From Bacteriovoracaceae bacterium (GTDB taxonomy: Bacteria; Bdellovibrionota; Bacteriovoracia; Bacteriovoracales; Bacteriovoracaceae): a stretch of DNA of 14,378 bases. Location: the NCBI GenBank assembly GCA_007116425.1, contig SKIL01000340.1, forward strand, positions 1 to 14,378, given 5' to 3'. Under the pieces are notes generated by a model. It was not told the origin of the DNA. It worked only from the letters and a program-made list of their open reading frames with translations, and made no database searches. The position numbers and the translations under genes are program-made. Positions 1 to 6,315 of the stretch are shown piece by piece; position 1 is the first letter of the stretch, and each line of letters begins with the position of its first letter.

Positions 1-1
1 A

Positions 2-499
2 ACTCAAGAGTTGACTGACGTCGAATCCTTTAAAGTTCTAGAGCCTTTGCACGACGCTTTTAGAAACTGGCAAAAAGCAAATTACGCCGTCATGCCCGAA
101 GAGATGATGCTCGATCGCGCTCAACTGATGGGACTTACAGCTCCAGAAATGACGGTATTAATTGGAGGCATGCGAGTCCTAGGCACTAACCATGCGCAAA
201 CGAAACATGGAGTTTTCACTGACCAAGTAGGCAGCTTAACTAATGACTTTTTTGTCAACTTAACTGACATGAATTATGAGTGGAAGCCTACGGGAAGAAA
301 CCTTTATGAGATTTGTGATAGGAAAACGGGGAATGTGAAATGGACGGCCACACGAGCTGACCTCGTCTTTGGATCAAACTCTATTTTGCGCTCTTATGCA
401 GAAGTTTATGCTCAAGATGATGCCAAAGAAAAATTTGTCCAAGACTTTGTTAAGGCCTGGACAAAAGTGATGAACGCTGATCGATTTGATATTGTATAA
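2..499 (+). CDS. katG: Catalase-peroxidase, C-terminal fragment
   Basis: This is the last part (about 165 residues) of a bifunctional haem catalase-peroxidase, which breaks down hydrogen peroxide and oxidises organic donors. The frame is open to the left edge (codons for T-Q-E precede the TTG at 11), so that TTG is an internal Leu codon, not a start. Hallmarks of the KatG C-terminal domain are visible: a TDVESF-VLEP segment, LDRAQLMGLTAPEMTVLIGGMRVLG, HGVFTDQ-G-LTNDFFVNL-DM, EWKPT, DRKTG-VKWTATR-DLVFGSNS-LR and a closing DDAKEKFVQDFVKAWTKVMN-DRFD. The C-terminal domain lacks the active haem pocket but is needed for a functional enzyme. The haem-binding N-terminal half lies outside the window. 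The stop is TAA at 497-499, followed at once by a terminator. The family assignment is secure. Confidence 0.97.
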   Translation, partial: TQELTDVESFKVLEPLHDAFRNWQKANYAVMPEEMMLDRAQLMGLTAPEMTVLIGGMRVLGTNHAQTKHGVFTDQVGSLTNDFFVNLTDMNYEWKPTGRNLYEICDRKTGNVKWTATRADLVFGSNSILRSYAEVYAQDDAKEKFVQDFVKAWTKVMNADRFDIV

Positions 500-508
500 A
501 ACAGATAC

Positions 509-545
509 TCTCCAAGTACTTCGCAAAGTACTTGGAGATTTTTTT
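509..545 (+). terminator. Intrinsic terminator of katG
   Basis: A perfect 13-bp stem (509-521 pairs with 526-538) closes a CGCA tetraloop and is followed by seven T (539-545). It begins 10 nt after the katG stop. The T run overlaps the stop codon of the minus-strand gene at 544. Read in reverse, the hairpin is followed by only a short, interrupted T stretch, so it may stop that gene less efficiently. Confidence 0.93.
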
Positions 546-1053
546 AGTGGCAATAAGGGTAATAGATAACCTTTTGAATCGGGGCCATTCCCCCTTGGTA
601 ACCGGTATCTAATATCACTAGCTGAGACTCAACACCAAGCTTTTCAAGCATATTATTTAAATAAGGGTTTACTCCTGTTGGCATTCCATTTGAGCTCCTA
701 TACCCGAAAATAAGTGGCTTGATTTTTATGAGTCGATAACTTTCAACTCCACTTTTTGATAAGCAAGACTGATCAACACTACCAGAAAAAGTAGCACTAA
801 TATTAAACTTTTCGTGATCTCGCGAAGGCCCAAATAATGACCTTGCCTCATAAAACGATTCTGACTCACACTTAATTTCATAATCAAGTCCGCTATCATA
901 GCGCTTCATTAAATTTAAAACATCTTGTGCCTGCAAACACATCGACATCATTCTAGAGTCAGAGCGATCTGCCGTGCGTGTAAAAACATTCGATGACTCT
1001 GCCAATGCAGAATAAAAAAGAACAATTCCGAATAACAAAATGTATTTGGGCAT
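544..1053 (-). CDS. Small exported four-cysteine protein, function unknown
   Basis: A 169-residue protein that I do not recognise. Residues 1-18 form a Sec signal peptide (MPKYILLFGIVLFYSALA, cleaved near ALA-ES), so the product should be periplasmic or secreted. The mature part has four cysteines (Cys39, 62, 97 and 168), enough for two disulfides, and no membrane helix. The C-terminal third is rich in Gly, Tyr and Ile. Start choice: an in-frame ATG also exists at 1065, but the ATG at 1053 is preceded by a GAGG with 6 nt spacing, and the upstream ATG overlaps that ribosome-binding site. Starting at 1053 also leaves a cleaner signal peptide. A promoter of its own is visible at 1090-1118. The gene lies 90 bp downstream of the YceI-like gene on the same strand, so partial co-transcription is possible. 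Confidence 0.72.
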   Translation of the reverse strand: MPKYILLFGIVLFYSALAESSNVFTRTADRSDSRMMSMCLQAQDVLNLMKRYDSGLDYEIKCESESFYEARSLFGPSRDHEKFNISATFSGSVDQSCLSKSGVESYRLIKIKPLIFGYRSSNGMPTGVNPYLNNMLEKLGVESQLVILDTGYQGGMAPIQKVIYYPYCH

Positions 1054-1089
1054 AATCAACCTCATTTAAGAAATCTCAAAATCAGGCCA

Positions 1090-1118
1090 AATATACCTCA
1101 CACAGACACATTGCACAA
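1090..1118 (-). promoter_or_regulatory. Candidate sigma70-type promoter for the exported four-cysteine protein
   Basis: On the minus strand, a -35-like TTGTGC (1113-1118, 3/6 match) and a -10 TATATT (1090-1095, 5/6) are separated by exactly 17 bp. The predicted start of transcription leaves a 5' leader of about 30 nt carrying the GAGG ribosome-binding site of the gene starting at 1053. It was found by eye only. Confidence 0.45.
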
Positions 1119-1143
1119 TAAAACTTCTCGAGCTTTGAATTTT

Positions 1144-2178
1144 CTACAGAGCACTAAAGGCCAGCTGCCACATGGCCCAAGCGTAAATAAATACTGAAAT
1201 AAGAACCAAAACATCGGAGAGAAAACCGTAAGGCCCCGTTTCTTCATACTCTTTACCGGTCGAAGCAAATAAATTGGCCAAGTAAGTTTTCCCTTGAAAG
1301 GCCATAATAAAAAGCCCCACAAATCCAATCATCCCCAAACTTAAGTAGGCCAACCACCACCAAATATCTCTTGAAGCGAGCGTAATTGTTGTATTAGAGT
1401 CATTTTTAACAACTTCAACAATACTCGGACTAACTTCACTCTTTTCTTCAGGCCCTAACTCAGATCCCCCGACCAGGTTAGGCTCAGGTCGATCCCCTTG
1501 CACCATTCGACGACTCTCTCGTTCTCGAATGGCCCCTCGATCAGGAATCATATGTCTCGCAGAAGGAGTTAGAGATGCTCGCGGTTGCAGCTGAATTCGA
1601 CCGTGAAAGTGGACTTCATCACCCACAAGGTAAGCGTTATTAGCGAGTGACTTATTCCAATGCATTCCAAAGTCAGTGCGCTTAAATGAGCTTTCAAATT
1701 GAGCAAAACGACTTTTGTAATCCCAAGTATCTTCTAGTATTTCACTTAATGAAAAAGAGAGCTCTAGAGGTTTTGTCTCATCGCGAATGCTAAGCTCTCC
1801 TATCGCAAGATAATTTGAATCACCTAAATAGCGAATAGAATCCGAATAAAAAGTTATTCGAGGAAAATTGTCCACATCTAAAAAGTCTCGAGACTTGAGA
1901 TGCCCATCTCTAATTTTATTGGCCGTATCAATTGAACCGGCATCGATAATAATATCAATCTCCAGCGGTAGGTGCAGGGCATGATCAAAAGTTACATTCC
2001 CCCTAAAGTTATGAACTCTCCCAGAGACCTGCGAAACCGTTAAATAAGAAACTGAAAAAAAAAGTTCCGAATGATCAAGATTGATTGACCACACCGGTGT
2101 CTGAGACCGACCTTGACCGAAGGCCGCAAAAGAGGCGCAAAGAAAAATTATAGTAAAAAGCTTCAAACGTAATGGCAT
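1144..2178 (-). CDS. YceI-domain protein with C-terminal two-helix membrane anchor
   Basis: A 344-residue protein. A signal peptide (about residues 1-22, MPLRLKLFTIIFLCASFAAFGQG) precedes a YceI-like beta-barrel domain (about 30-198). This shows the family pattern: an S-x-L-x-F-x-V-S start, GRVHNFRGNV, then G-H-L-K-S-R-D-F-L-D-V-D-N-F-P-R-I-T-F and a closing VGDEVHFHGRIQLQ. YceI proteins are lipocalin-like and bind isoprenoid or amphiphilic ligands in the periplasm. A charged, Pro-rich linker follows (about 199-271), then two hydrophobic helices (about 273-294 and 319-340). Ordinary YceI proteins are about 190 residues and soluble, so the tail is unusual. Start choice: the frame can be extended to a TTG at 2226, but the ATG at 2178 gives a clean signal peptide and lies 6 nt from a good -10 box. 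No Shine-Dalgarno sequence is seen, so the transcript is probably leaderless. The gene is divergent from the DCC-family gene. Confidence 0.85.
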   Translation of the reverse strand: MPLRLKLFTIIFLCASFAAFGQGRSQTPVWSINLDHSELFFSVSYLTVSQVSGRVHNFRGNVTFDHALHLPLEIDIIIDAGSIDTANKIRDGHLKSRDFLDVDNFPRITFYSDSIRYLGDSNYLAIGELSIRDETKPLELSFSLSEILEDTWDYKSRFAQFESSFKRTDFGMHWNKSLANNAYLVGDEVHFHGRIQLQPRASLTPSARHMIPDRGAIRERESRRMVQGDRPEPNLVGGSELGPEEKSEVSPSIVEVVKNDSNTTITLASRDIWWWLAYLSLGMIGFVGLFIMAFQGKTYLANLFASTGKEYEETGPYGFLSDVLVLISVFIYAWAMWQLAFSAL

Positions 2179-2184
2179 CGGCAA

Positions 2185-2213
2185 AATATAGTCAAGAGAA
2201 GCTAAACTGTCAT
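2185..2213 (-). promoter_or_regulatory. Promoter for the YceI-like gene, leaderless geometry
   Basis: On the minus strand, ATGACA (-35, 2208-2213, 5/6) and TATATT (-10, 2185-2190, 5/6) are separated by 17 bp. Only six bases (TTGCCG) separate the -10 box from the ATG at 2178-2176, so transcription should begin at or within a base of the start codon. There is no purine-rich ribosome-binding site. Confidence 0.62.
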
Positions 2214-2219
2214 TAGAGT

Positions 2220-2248
2220 TGGTCAATTGTGTCGATTAATTCTAGAAT
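2220..2248 (+). promoter_or_regulatory. Promoter for the DCC-family gene, leaderless geometry
   Basis: TGGTCA (-35, 2220-2225, 4/6) and TAGAAT (-10, 2243-2248, 5/6) are separated by 17 bp. Six bases (GTAAGC) lie between the -10 box and the ATG at 2255, matching the geometry of the divergent promoter on the other strand. No Shine-Dalgarno sequence is present. The -35 elements of the two promoters lie within 7 bp of each other. Confidence 0.52.
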
Positions 2249-2254
2249 GTAAGC

Positions 2255-2695
2255 ATGACAGATAAAAACCACATCCCGGAAAAAATTCTTTTTTTTGACG
2301 GCGACTGCTCATTTTGCCAATACTCCGTTCAATTCGTTCTCAATCATGGTCGGGCCGAAGATATATACTTTGCACCTCTGCAAGGTGAAACCTTTAAGTC
2401 TGTAAACCACTTAAACTCTAACGCTTTAGATTTAAATGAGCTTCTTGCTCCAAATGGAAGTTTAGTCTATTTTCGCTATCACAAAATGTATCTTCGATCT
2501 AGCGCTGCCATCTGGTTAGCTTGGGATATGGGAGGTCTATGGAAATCCGTTATTGTAGGGTTCGCAATACCACAACTTTTAAGAAATAAAATATACAATT
2601 GGATTGCTATCAGAAGAAAAAAAATTATGGCCTTTAAAAAAGAAAGCTCGTGCCTTATCCCCTCTCAAAAGCAAAAAGCGCGCTTAAAGAATTAA
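2255..2695 (+). CDS. DCC-family thiol-disulfide oxidoreductase (DUF393)
   Basis: A 146-residue protein of the DCC/YuxK family (DUF393). The N-terminal signature is complete: I-L-F-F-D-G-D-C-S-F-C, giving the D-G-x-C-x-x-C redox motif at Cys18 and Cys21. The family is predicted to have a thioredoxin-like fold, and members are thought to exchange thiols and disulfides. Substrates are mostly unknown. The middle part (LYFAPLQGE-like, then YFRYHKMYLRSSAAIWLAWDMGGLW) also fits the family, and the C-terminus is strongly basic. There is no signal peptide, so it should be cytoplasmic or membrane-associated. It is divergently transcribed from the YceI-like gene, and such neighbours may share a redox or envelope-stress role (inference). 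The last 12 bases overlap the convergent gene ending at 2684, and I see no terminator between them. Confidence 0.88.
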   Translation: MTDKNHIPEKILFFDGDCSFCQYSVQFVLNHGRAEDIYFAPLQGETFKSVNHLNSNALDLNELLAPNGSLVYFRYHKMYLRSSAAIWLAWDMGGLWKSVIVGFAIPQLLRNKIYNWIAIRRKKIMAFKKESSCLIPSQKQKARLKN

Positions 2696-4126
2696 AAACC
2701 TTAAAATTTGTTCCGGACTTGGGCGACAACTTTTAAAATATCCGGCACCTGAAGCATTCAAAAGATGCTGGCGAAAATGAAAATCAAGATCTCCCCAGGT
2801 ATCCCACCCATTATTAAAAGACTTTGCCTTAAAAACTTCAAACTCACGAACAAGATTTCTAAAGGTCGAATAATCCATATCAAAGTTTTCAGCATACCTA
2901 GGCAAGAGAATATTCTCCCAGACAGTTAAAATTTCACGCGAGTCCACGTGACTAGGAACCTCTTGAAACAAGCGATAAATTTCATCCAGGCCTGAAACTT
3001 CACGCATCCGCAATGTCCAATTTTGAAGGCCGGCCCAAGGAGTGTAAGCATTTAAACGAGCAATCGAGGAAGAAAAATGCTTTTCAAAAGAATTTAGAAG
3101 TTTGGGCGACCCCGAATCATATATGGCCTGAACCAAATAGGCTACTTTCATATCGGCAGGCATATTGGCCTTAAGAATAGAGTCAAGCCCTGGATGATCA
3201 ATAAGAAAATCATGAAGCAATAAAAATGACCGCAGAGAGTTTACAGTTAAACTCTGACGCGAAAACCCTAACTTTCCAAGCATACTTTGGAAAATACTTC
3301 CTCCACGAACAGAAACAACTTTGAGCTGCGCAACTCCGGATGTTGAGGCCATATCCTCGATCATCTGAACAGGTACTAAGTAGTGCTCTGGAGATTTACG
3401 CATTAACTTTGAGTGAACACTTGAAAGAAAGTCCTTGTAATTATGGTAAGCTTTCTTACTTCCAAGACTTGAAATCAACCTTTGGCGCATATAAAGCTTC
3501 TCTAAATTGCTAGGTATCGCTGCAAAAATAAAGGTCCAGGGAATACTAAGGACTAAAGGAACCCATTGCACTTGGCCCAATTGAATCATAACGAAAGGAA
3601 GGACATAGTTAACGAGAGTGGCACTGATCATAGCAATGGCCATTCCCATTCCAGAGCGACGAAAAATAACCCGAGTTCGAACCATCTGCTGAGCAAAAAA
3701 AGTTTTAAATGTTTTGATATTTATTGTCTCAAAAGCGGTTTTCAACTTTAGTTTCAAGGCGTTTGATGCCGCCGCAGCTTCTCTTTGAGGGCCATTATAG
3801 TGGGCCATAATATGGCGATGATACAAGTCTTTAAGTTCTGATTTTTGTAAATTAAACAGTTCATGTAATTGATCAGTATTGAGTTGCTGACCGGCCCTTA
3901 ATTTCTCCATCTTCTCAGGAAAACGCGCTTCAATAGTTTGCCCCATTTGCATAACGGCATCAGCAAAATCCAAAGAAAAACGCATTTGTGCACTTAATTG
4001 ATCAAAAGAAACTTCCGTATGCTGGCGAATGGGATAGGACCGAGACGACTGCCCATACGCCAAAGTTGGCAGCCACAGAGAAATACTTGCACTCGCAAGA
4101 CAAGCAAGTCCAATAAACCAGGCCAC
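2684..4126 (-). CDS. Membrane protein of unknown function, 480 aa
   Basis: I do not recognise this protein. It begins with a hydrophobic stretch (about residues 2-24, ending TLAYGQ) that could be a signal peptide or anchor, though its n-region lacks Lys or Arg, which is unusual. An alpha-helical, charged segment follows (about 36-157). Two adjacent membrane helices (about 159-181 and 187-205) are joined by a very short turn. A long helical domain (about 206-480) has no obvious catalytic motif. The hairpin of two helices flanked by large soluble domains suggests an inner-membrane protein. The start is GTG at 4126. I found no in-frame ATG just upstream and no Shine-Dalgarno sequence; a -10-like TATATC lies 8 nt upstream, so it may be leaderless too. 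The 3' end overlaps the convergent DCC gene by 12 bp. The reading frame is clearly real: it is long and has normal codon use for this window. Confidence 0.8.
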   Translation of the reverse strand: MAWFIGLACLASASISLWLPTLAYGQSSRSYPIRQHTEVSFDQLSAQMRFSLDFADAVMQMGQTIEARFPEKMEKLRAGQQLNTDQLHELFNLQKSELKDLYHRHIMAHYNGPQREAAAASNALKLKLKTAFETINIKTFKTFFAQQMVRTRVIFRRSGMGMAIAMISATLVNYVLPFVMIQLGQVQWVPLVLSIPWTFIFAAIPSNLEKLYMRQRLISSLGSKKAYHNYKDFLSSVHSKLMRKSPEHYLVPVQMIEDMASTSGVAQLKVVSVRGGSIFQSMLGKLGFSRQSLTVNSLRSFLLLHDFLIDHPGLDSILKANMPADMKVAYLVQAIYDSGSPKLLNSFEKHFSSSIARLNAYTPWAGLQNWTLRMREVSGLDEIYRLFQEVPSHVDSREILTVWENILLPRYAENFDMDYSTFRNLVREFEVFKAKSFNNGWDTWGDLDFHFRQHLLNASGAGYFKSCRPSPEQILRFLIL

Positions 4127-4293
4127 ACTAAGGTGATATAATGATCTTAAATTAAGTGAAAAAATAAAAAGCTCCGTAAAGTGTACTTATGGCACAAATC
4201 GCCTCCTCTACACTTATCGACGAGATTTAAAGCGACATAAGTGCAATGTACCAATTGAAATCAAGTTAAAATGCTATTTTGCCGAAAAGATCT
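4127..4293. promoter_or_regulatory. Divergent intergenic region with repeated ACTTAT motifs
   Basis: These 167 bp separate the minus-strand membrane-protein gene from the plus-strand lipoprotein gene and must hold both promoters. On the minus strand, TATATC (4135-4140) is a candidate -10 box 8 nt before the GTG start. The hexamer ACTTAT occurs three times: 4185-4190 and 4212-4217 on the plus strand, 4237-4242 on the minus strand. The second and third copies form a 7-bp inverted repeat (CACTTAT/ATAAGTG). On the plus strand, TATTTT (4275-4280) is a possible but weak -10 box for the lipoprotein. No terminator or RNA gene is seen. Confidence 0.35.
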
Positions 4294-4794
4294 ATGAATA
4301 TGAGAACTTCCACGAGCTTTTTACTCCGATTTCTAACCATTTTACTCCTAGCTTTAGGCCTAGGAAGCGGATGCGCGACTCATGATAAAGCGAATTACGA
4401 AGAGATAGAGTCTCCTCTAAGCGATAGATCACCGGCAGCACTTGGACACCAATGTCGTGAACTTGTCGCCAAAATATGGGACTCTCCCAACCATCAACCG
4501 ACGCCCGAACAGGCCGCTCGAATGAAACGTCCAACCCTAGAGCTTCTTGAAGAAGAAGTGGCCATCTCAATGTCACAAGTTGACGACTTCCTGTCCGGAC
4601 ATTACAGACTTTTAAATGATGGCGAGTATGGCCCACTGCGAAGAGCATTTCTCGAAAGCATTCTTCCCTCGACCCAAGAAGAACAACGCGCCCATGCAGC
4701 AGGACTTCTCCTGCTTCTCAAGCAGCGACGGCCAGAACTTTCAACTTCCTCACTTATTGCTCATTATCAGCGACTTATGAGAAGCTGTATCTAA
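4294..4794 (+). CDS. Small lipoprotein, function unknown
   Basis: A 166-residue predicted lipoprotein with no family I recognise. A basic n-region and hydrophobic core (MNMRTSTSFLLRFLTILLLALGLG) lead into S-G-C, with Cys27 as the likely lipidated residue. The -3 position is Gly rather than the usual Leu, so the lipobox is not canonical. The mature part is helical and charged, with two more cysteines (in LGHQCREL and at the extreme C-terminus, RSCI) that could pair. Start choice: the frame extends to a TTG at 4279, but ATG at 4294 (or 4300) gives a normal signal sequence. The GAAAAGA just upstream is only a weak ribosome-binding site. It stands between a divergent gene and ilvE, with a 107-bp gap to ilvE, and no terminator follows the stop. 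Confidence 0.75.
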   Translation: MNMRTSTSFLLRFLTILLLALGLGSGCATHDKANYEEIESPLSDRSPAALGHQCRELVAKIWDSPNHQPTPEQAARMKRPTLELLEEEVAISMSQVDDFLSGHYRLLNDGEYGPLRRAFLESILPSTQEEQRAHAAGLLLLLKQRRPELSTSSLIAHYQRLMRSCI

Positions 4795-4843
4795 TAAATT
4801 CAATAAGATAAACTGTCCAGCTGACACACCACAACTTTAACTA

Positions 4844-4884
4844 TTGGCCGAATTATGTTTTTTGTTAATATCTAAATTTTTAGA
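4844..4884 (+). promoter_or_regulatory. Candidate ilvE promoter with a short downstream palindrome
   Basis: TTGGCC (4844-4849, 4/6) and TAATAT (4866-4871, 4/6) with a 16-bp spacer form a plausible promoter for the aminotransferase gene. Directly after the -10 box lies a 14-bp inverted repeat, TCTAAA-TT-TTTAGA (4871-4884), where a repressor could bind. A GGAG ribosome-binding site follows, 9 nt before the ATG. The evidence is weak and by eye only. Confidence 0.35.
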
Positions 4885-4901
4885 CAACGGAGTTATAAAC
4901 A

Positions 4902-5975
4902 ATGAGTAATATTAAGATTAATCCCCAAGCGCTTGAAGCGATAAATAACTATTCTATAGACTGGGATAATATTGGCTTTGGAAAGTGCATGGCACCCACA
5001 ATGATCGTCGCCGACTACAATAACGGGAAATGGGGAGATCTTGAGATGGTTCCCTATGGAAACTTGACACTCTCTCCAACCTGCAAAGTTTTTCACTATG
5101 CTCAAGAGATTTTTGAAGGAATGAAGGCCTACAGAGTAGATAGAAATGGGCCACTTTTATTTAGACCTTACGAAAATGCTAAGCGCTTTAATATTTCTGC
5201 GGAAAGAATGGTTATGCCCACCTTAAATGAAGATTTATTTGTCGAATCAGTTAAGGTGATGGCCGCTCACTGTAAGGATTTTATTCCAACAAAAACAGGC
5301 GAGTCGCTTTATATTAGACCCTTTATGTTTGCCACAGAAGAACACTTAGGAATTAAGCCCGCAGACCAGTTCAAATATATGGTTCTCGCCTCTCCATCCG
5401 GAGCTTATTTTTCAAGTGACTCGATTACAATTCAAATCGAGCGCCGCTACACCCGTGCATGTCCAGGAGGAACAGGTTATGCCAAAACAGGTGGTAACTA
5501 CGCCGCAAGTCTAAAGGCCGTAAAAGAGGCCAGAGAAAGAGGCTTTGATCAAACACTCTGGCTCGACTCTGAACATAAAAGATACCTCGAAGAGCTTTCG
5601 GGAATGAATATCTTCTGTTTAATTAATGGCGAACTTCACACCCCAGCGATGACCGAGTCCATTCTTGATGGTATTACGCGAAGAAGCCTCATCGATTTGG
5701 CCAAAAGCTATGGAATAACAGTTCATGAATCTAAAATGGATATCGATGAGCTGATTGCCCAAATCCAAAATGGTAGCTGTACCGAAGCCTTTGCCTGCGG
5801 GACGGCAGCAATTATTACTCCAATTGGCGGCTTTGGTGAAACTGATGGAAAAAAATATGAGCTTAAAGAAAGTTTTGGGCCAATTGCCAGCAAGCTTCGC
5901 GATGGTCTCCTCTCCATCCAAGAAGGTAGAACTGAGGATCCATTTAACTGGATTGTCGACCTCTCTAAATTGTAG
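4902..5975 (+). CDS. ilvE: Branched-chain amino acid aminotransferase
   Basis: A 357-residue PLP enzyme that transfers the amino group between glutamate and the 2-oxo acids of leucine, isoleucine and valine, the last step of their synthesis and the first of their breakdown. It is of the longer BCAT form also found in eukaryotes and many bacteria, and the length is typical. Features seen: HYAQEIFEGMKAYR near residue 70, FRPYENAKRFN, YIRPFMFATEE, the PLP lysine in GYAKTGGNYAAS (Lys195), YLEELSGMNIF, the class IV signature region SILDGITRRSLIDLA, and CTEAFACGTAAIITPIG near the C-terminus. The start ATG has a GGAG 9 nt upstream. No other branched-chain biosynthesis gene is adjacent, so it is probably a single-gene unit: it has a candidate promoter in front and a terminator behind. 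Confidence 0.96.
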   Translation: MSNIKINPQALEAINNYSIDWDNIGFGKCMAPTMIVADYNNGKWGDLEMVPYGNLTLSPTCKVFHYAQEIFEGMKAYRVDRNGPLLFRPYENAKRFNISAERMVMPTLNEDLFVESVKVMAAHCKDFIPTKTGESLYIRPFMFATEEHLGIKPADQFKYMVLASPSGAYFSSDSITIQIERRYTRACPGGTGYAKTGGNYAASLKAVKEARERGFDQTLWLDSEHKRYLEELSGMNIFCLINGELHTPAMTESILDGITRRSLIDLAKSYGITVHESKMDIDELIAQIQNGSCTEAFACGTAAIITPIGGFGETDGKKYELKESFGPIASKLRDGLLSIQEGRTEDPFNWIVDLSKL

Positions 5976-5980
5976 TTAAC

Positions 5981-6021
5981 AAAAAAAGGAGTAAGACAAA
6001 AGCTCTTACTCCTTTCAAATT
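5981..6021. terminator. Two-way terminator between ilvE and the ferredoxin gene
   Basis: A perfect 12-bp stem (5985-5996 with 6004-6015) has a 7-nt loop. On the minus strand it is followed by a run of seven T (complement of 5981-5987, partly within the stem), a good intrinsic terminator for the ferredoxin gene ending at 6044. On the plus strand the stem ends in TTT and is followed by a looser T-rich stretch, so it can also end ilvE, whose stop is at 5975. Confidence 0.85.
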
Positions 6022-6043
6022 TTCAACCAGATATTCCTAAAAA

Positions 6044-6292
6044 TTACCCATCATTACCGATTGACGCAACAGGACATGCCTCAAGCTGCTCCATACACAG
6101 CTCAATCTCATCATCCGTCTCAGGCTGCTTCTTAACATAAGCATTTCCTTCATCGTCTTCGGCGAAAAAGTCAGGCGCACCAGTGTAGCAAACGTTACAA
6201 GCGATGCATCCTTCCCCTTCATCGTCATCTGGGTCAGTACAATACCAAGCTCCTGGAATATTCTTCGGGTGTTTCATATTAGGATTGGACAT
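6044..6292 (-). CDS. Single-cluster [4Fe-4S] ferredoxin
   Basis: An 82-residue, very acidic electron carrier. The cluster ligands are the C-x2-C-x2-C motif at Cys29, Cys32 and Cys35 (GCIACNVCYTGAPDFF) plus Cys73 in ACPVASIG. Cys66 is placed where related single-cluster ferredoxins have a partner cysteine for a disulfide. The APDFF, YVKKQPE and CPVASIGNDG segments are typical of a small ferredoxin family seen in many Gram-negative bacteria. It is odd in having an acidic insertion with an extra cysteine (WYCTDPDDDEGEGC) where I would expect a short link to the cluster motif. The start ATG has a strong AAGGAG ribosome-binding site at 7 nt, which decides for Met1 over Met6. The gene stands alone, between a two-way terminator and an upstream region with a palindrome. 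No partner reductase is nearby. Confidence 0.92.
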   Translation of the reverse strand: MSNPNMKHPKNIPGAWYCTDPDDDEGEGCIACNVCYTGAPDFFAEDDEGNAYVKKQPETDDEIELCMEQLEACPVASIGNDG

Positions 6293-6315
6293 TCTAAAAC
6301 TCCTTTTTATCCTTC

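Noticed and set aside
11..13. TTG as the start of a 162-aa gene
   Set aside because: It is an internal Leu codon of katG: the frame is open to the left edge and the upstream codons T-Q-E match the family.
1098..1328. 76-codon minus-strand open frame running past the end of the YceI-like gene
   Set aside because: It is a shifted frame of the YceI C-terminus, and its 3' part overlaps the promoter region at 1090-1118.
2179..2226. TTG start at 2226 for the YceI-like protein
   Set aside because: It would put 16 polar residues before the signal peptide and has no ribosome-binding site, and the promoter of the ATG at 2178 lies within this stretch.
4279..4293. TTG start for the small lipoprotein
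   Set aside because: It has no ribosome-binding site, and an ATG five codons later gives a normal lipoprotein signal.
4292..4648. 118-codon minus-strand open frame opposite the lipoprotein gene
   Set aside because: It has no ribosome-binding site or recognisable protein features and lies fully within a better supported gene.
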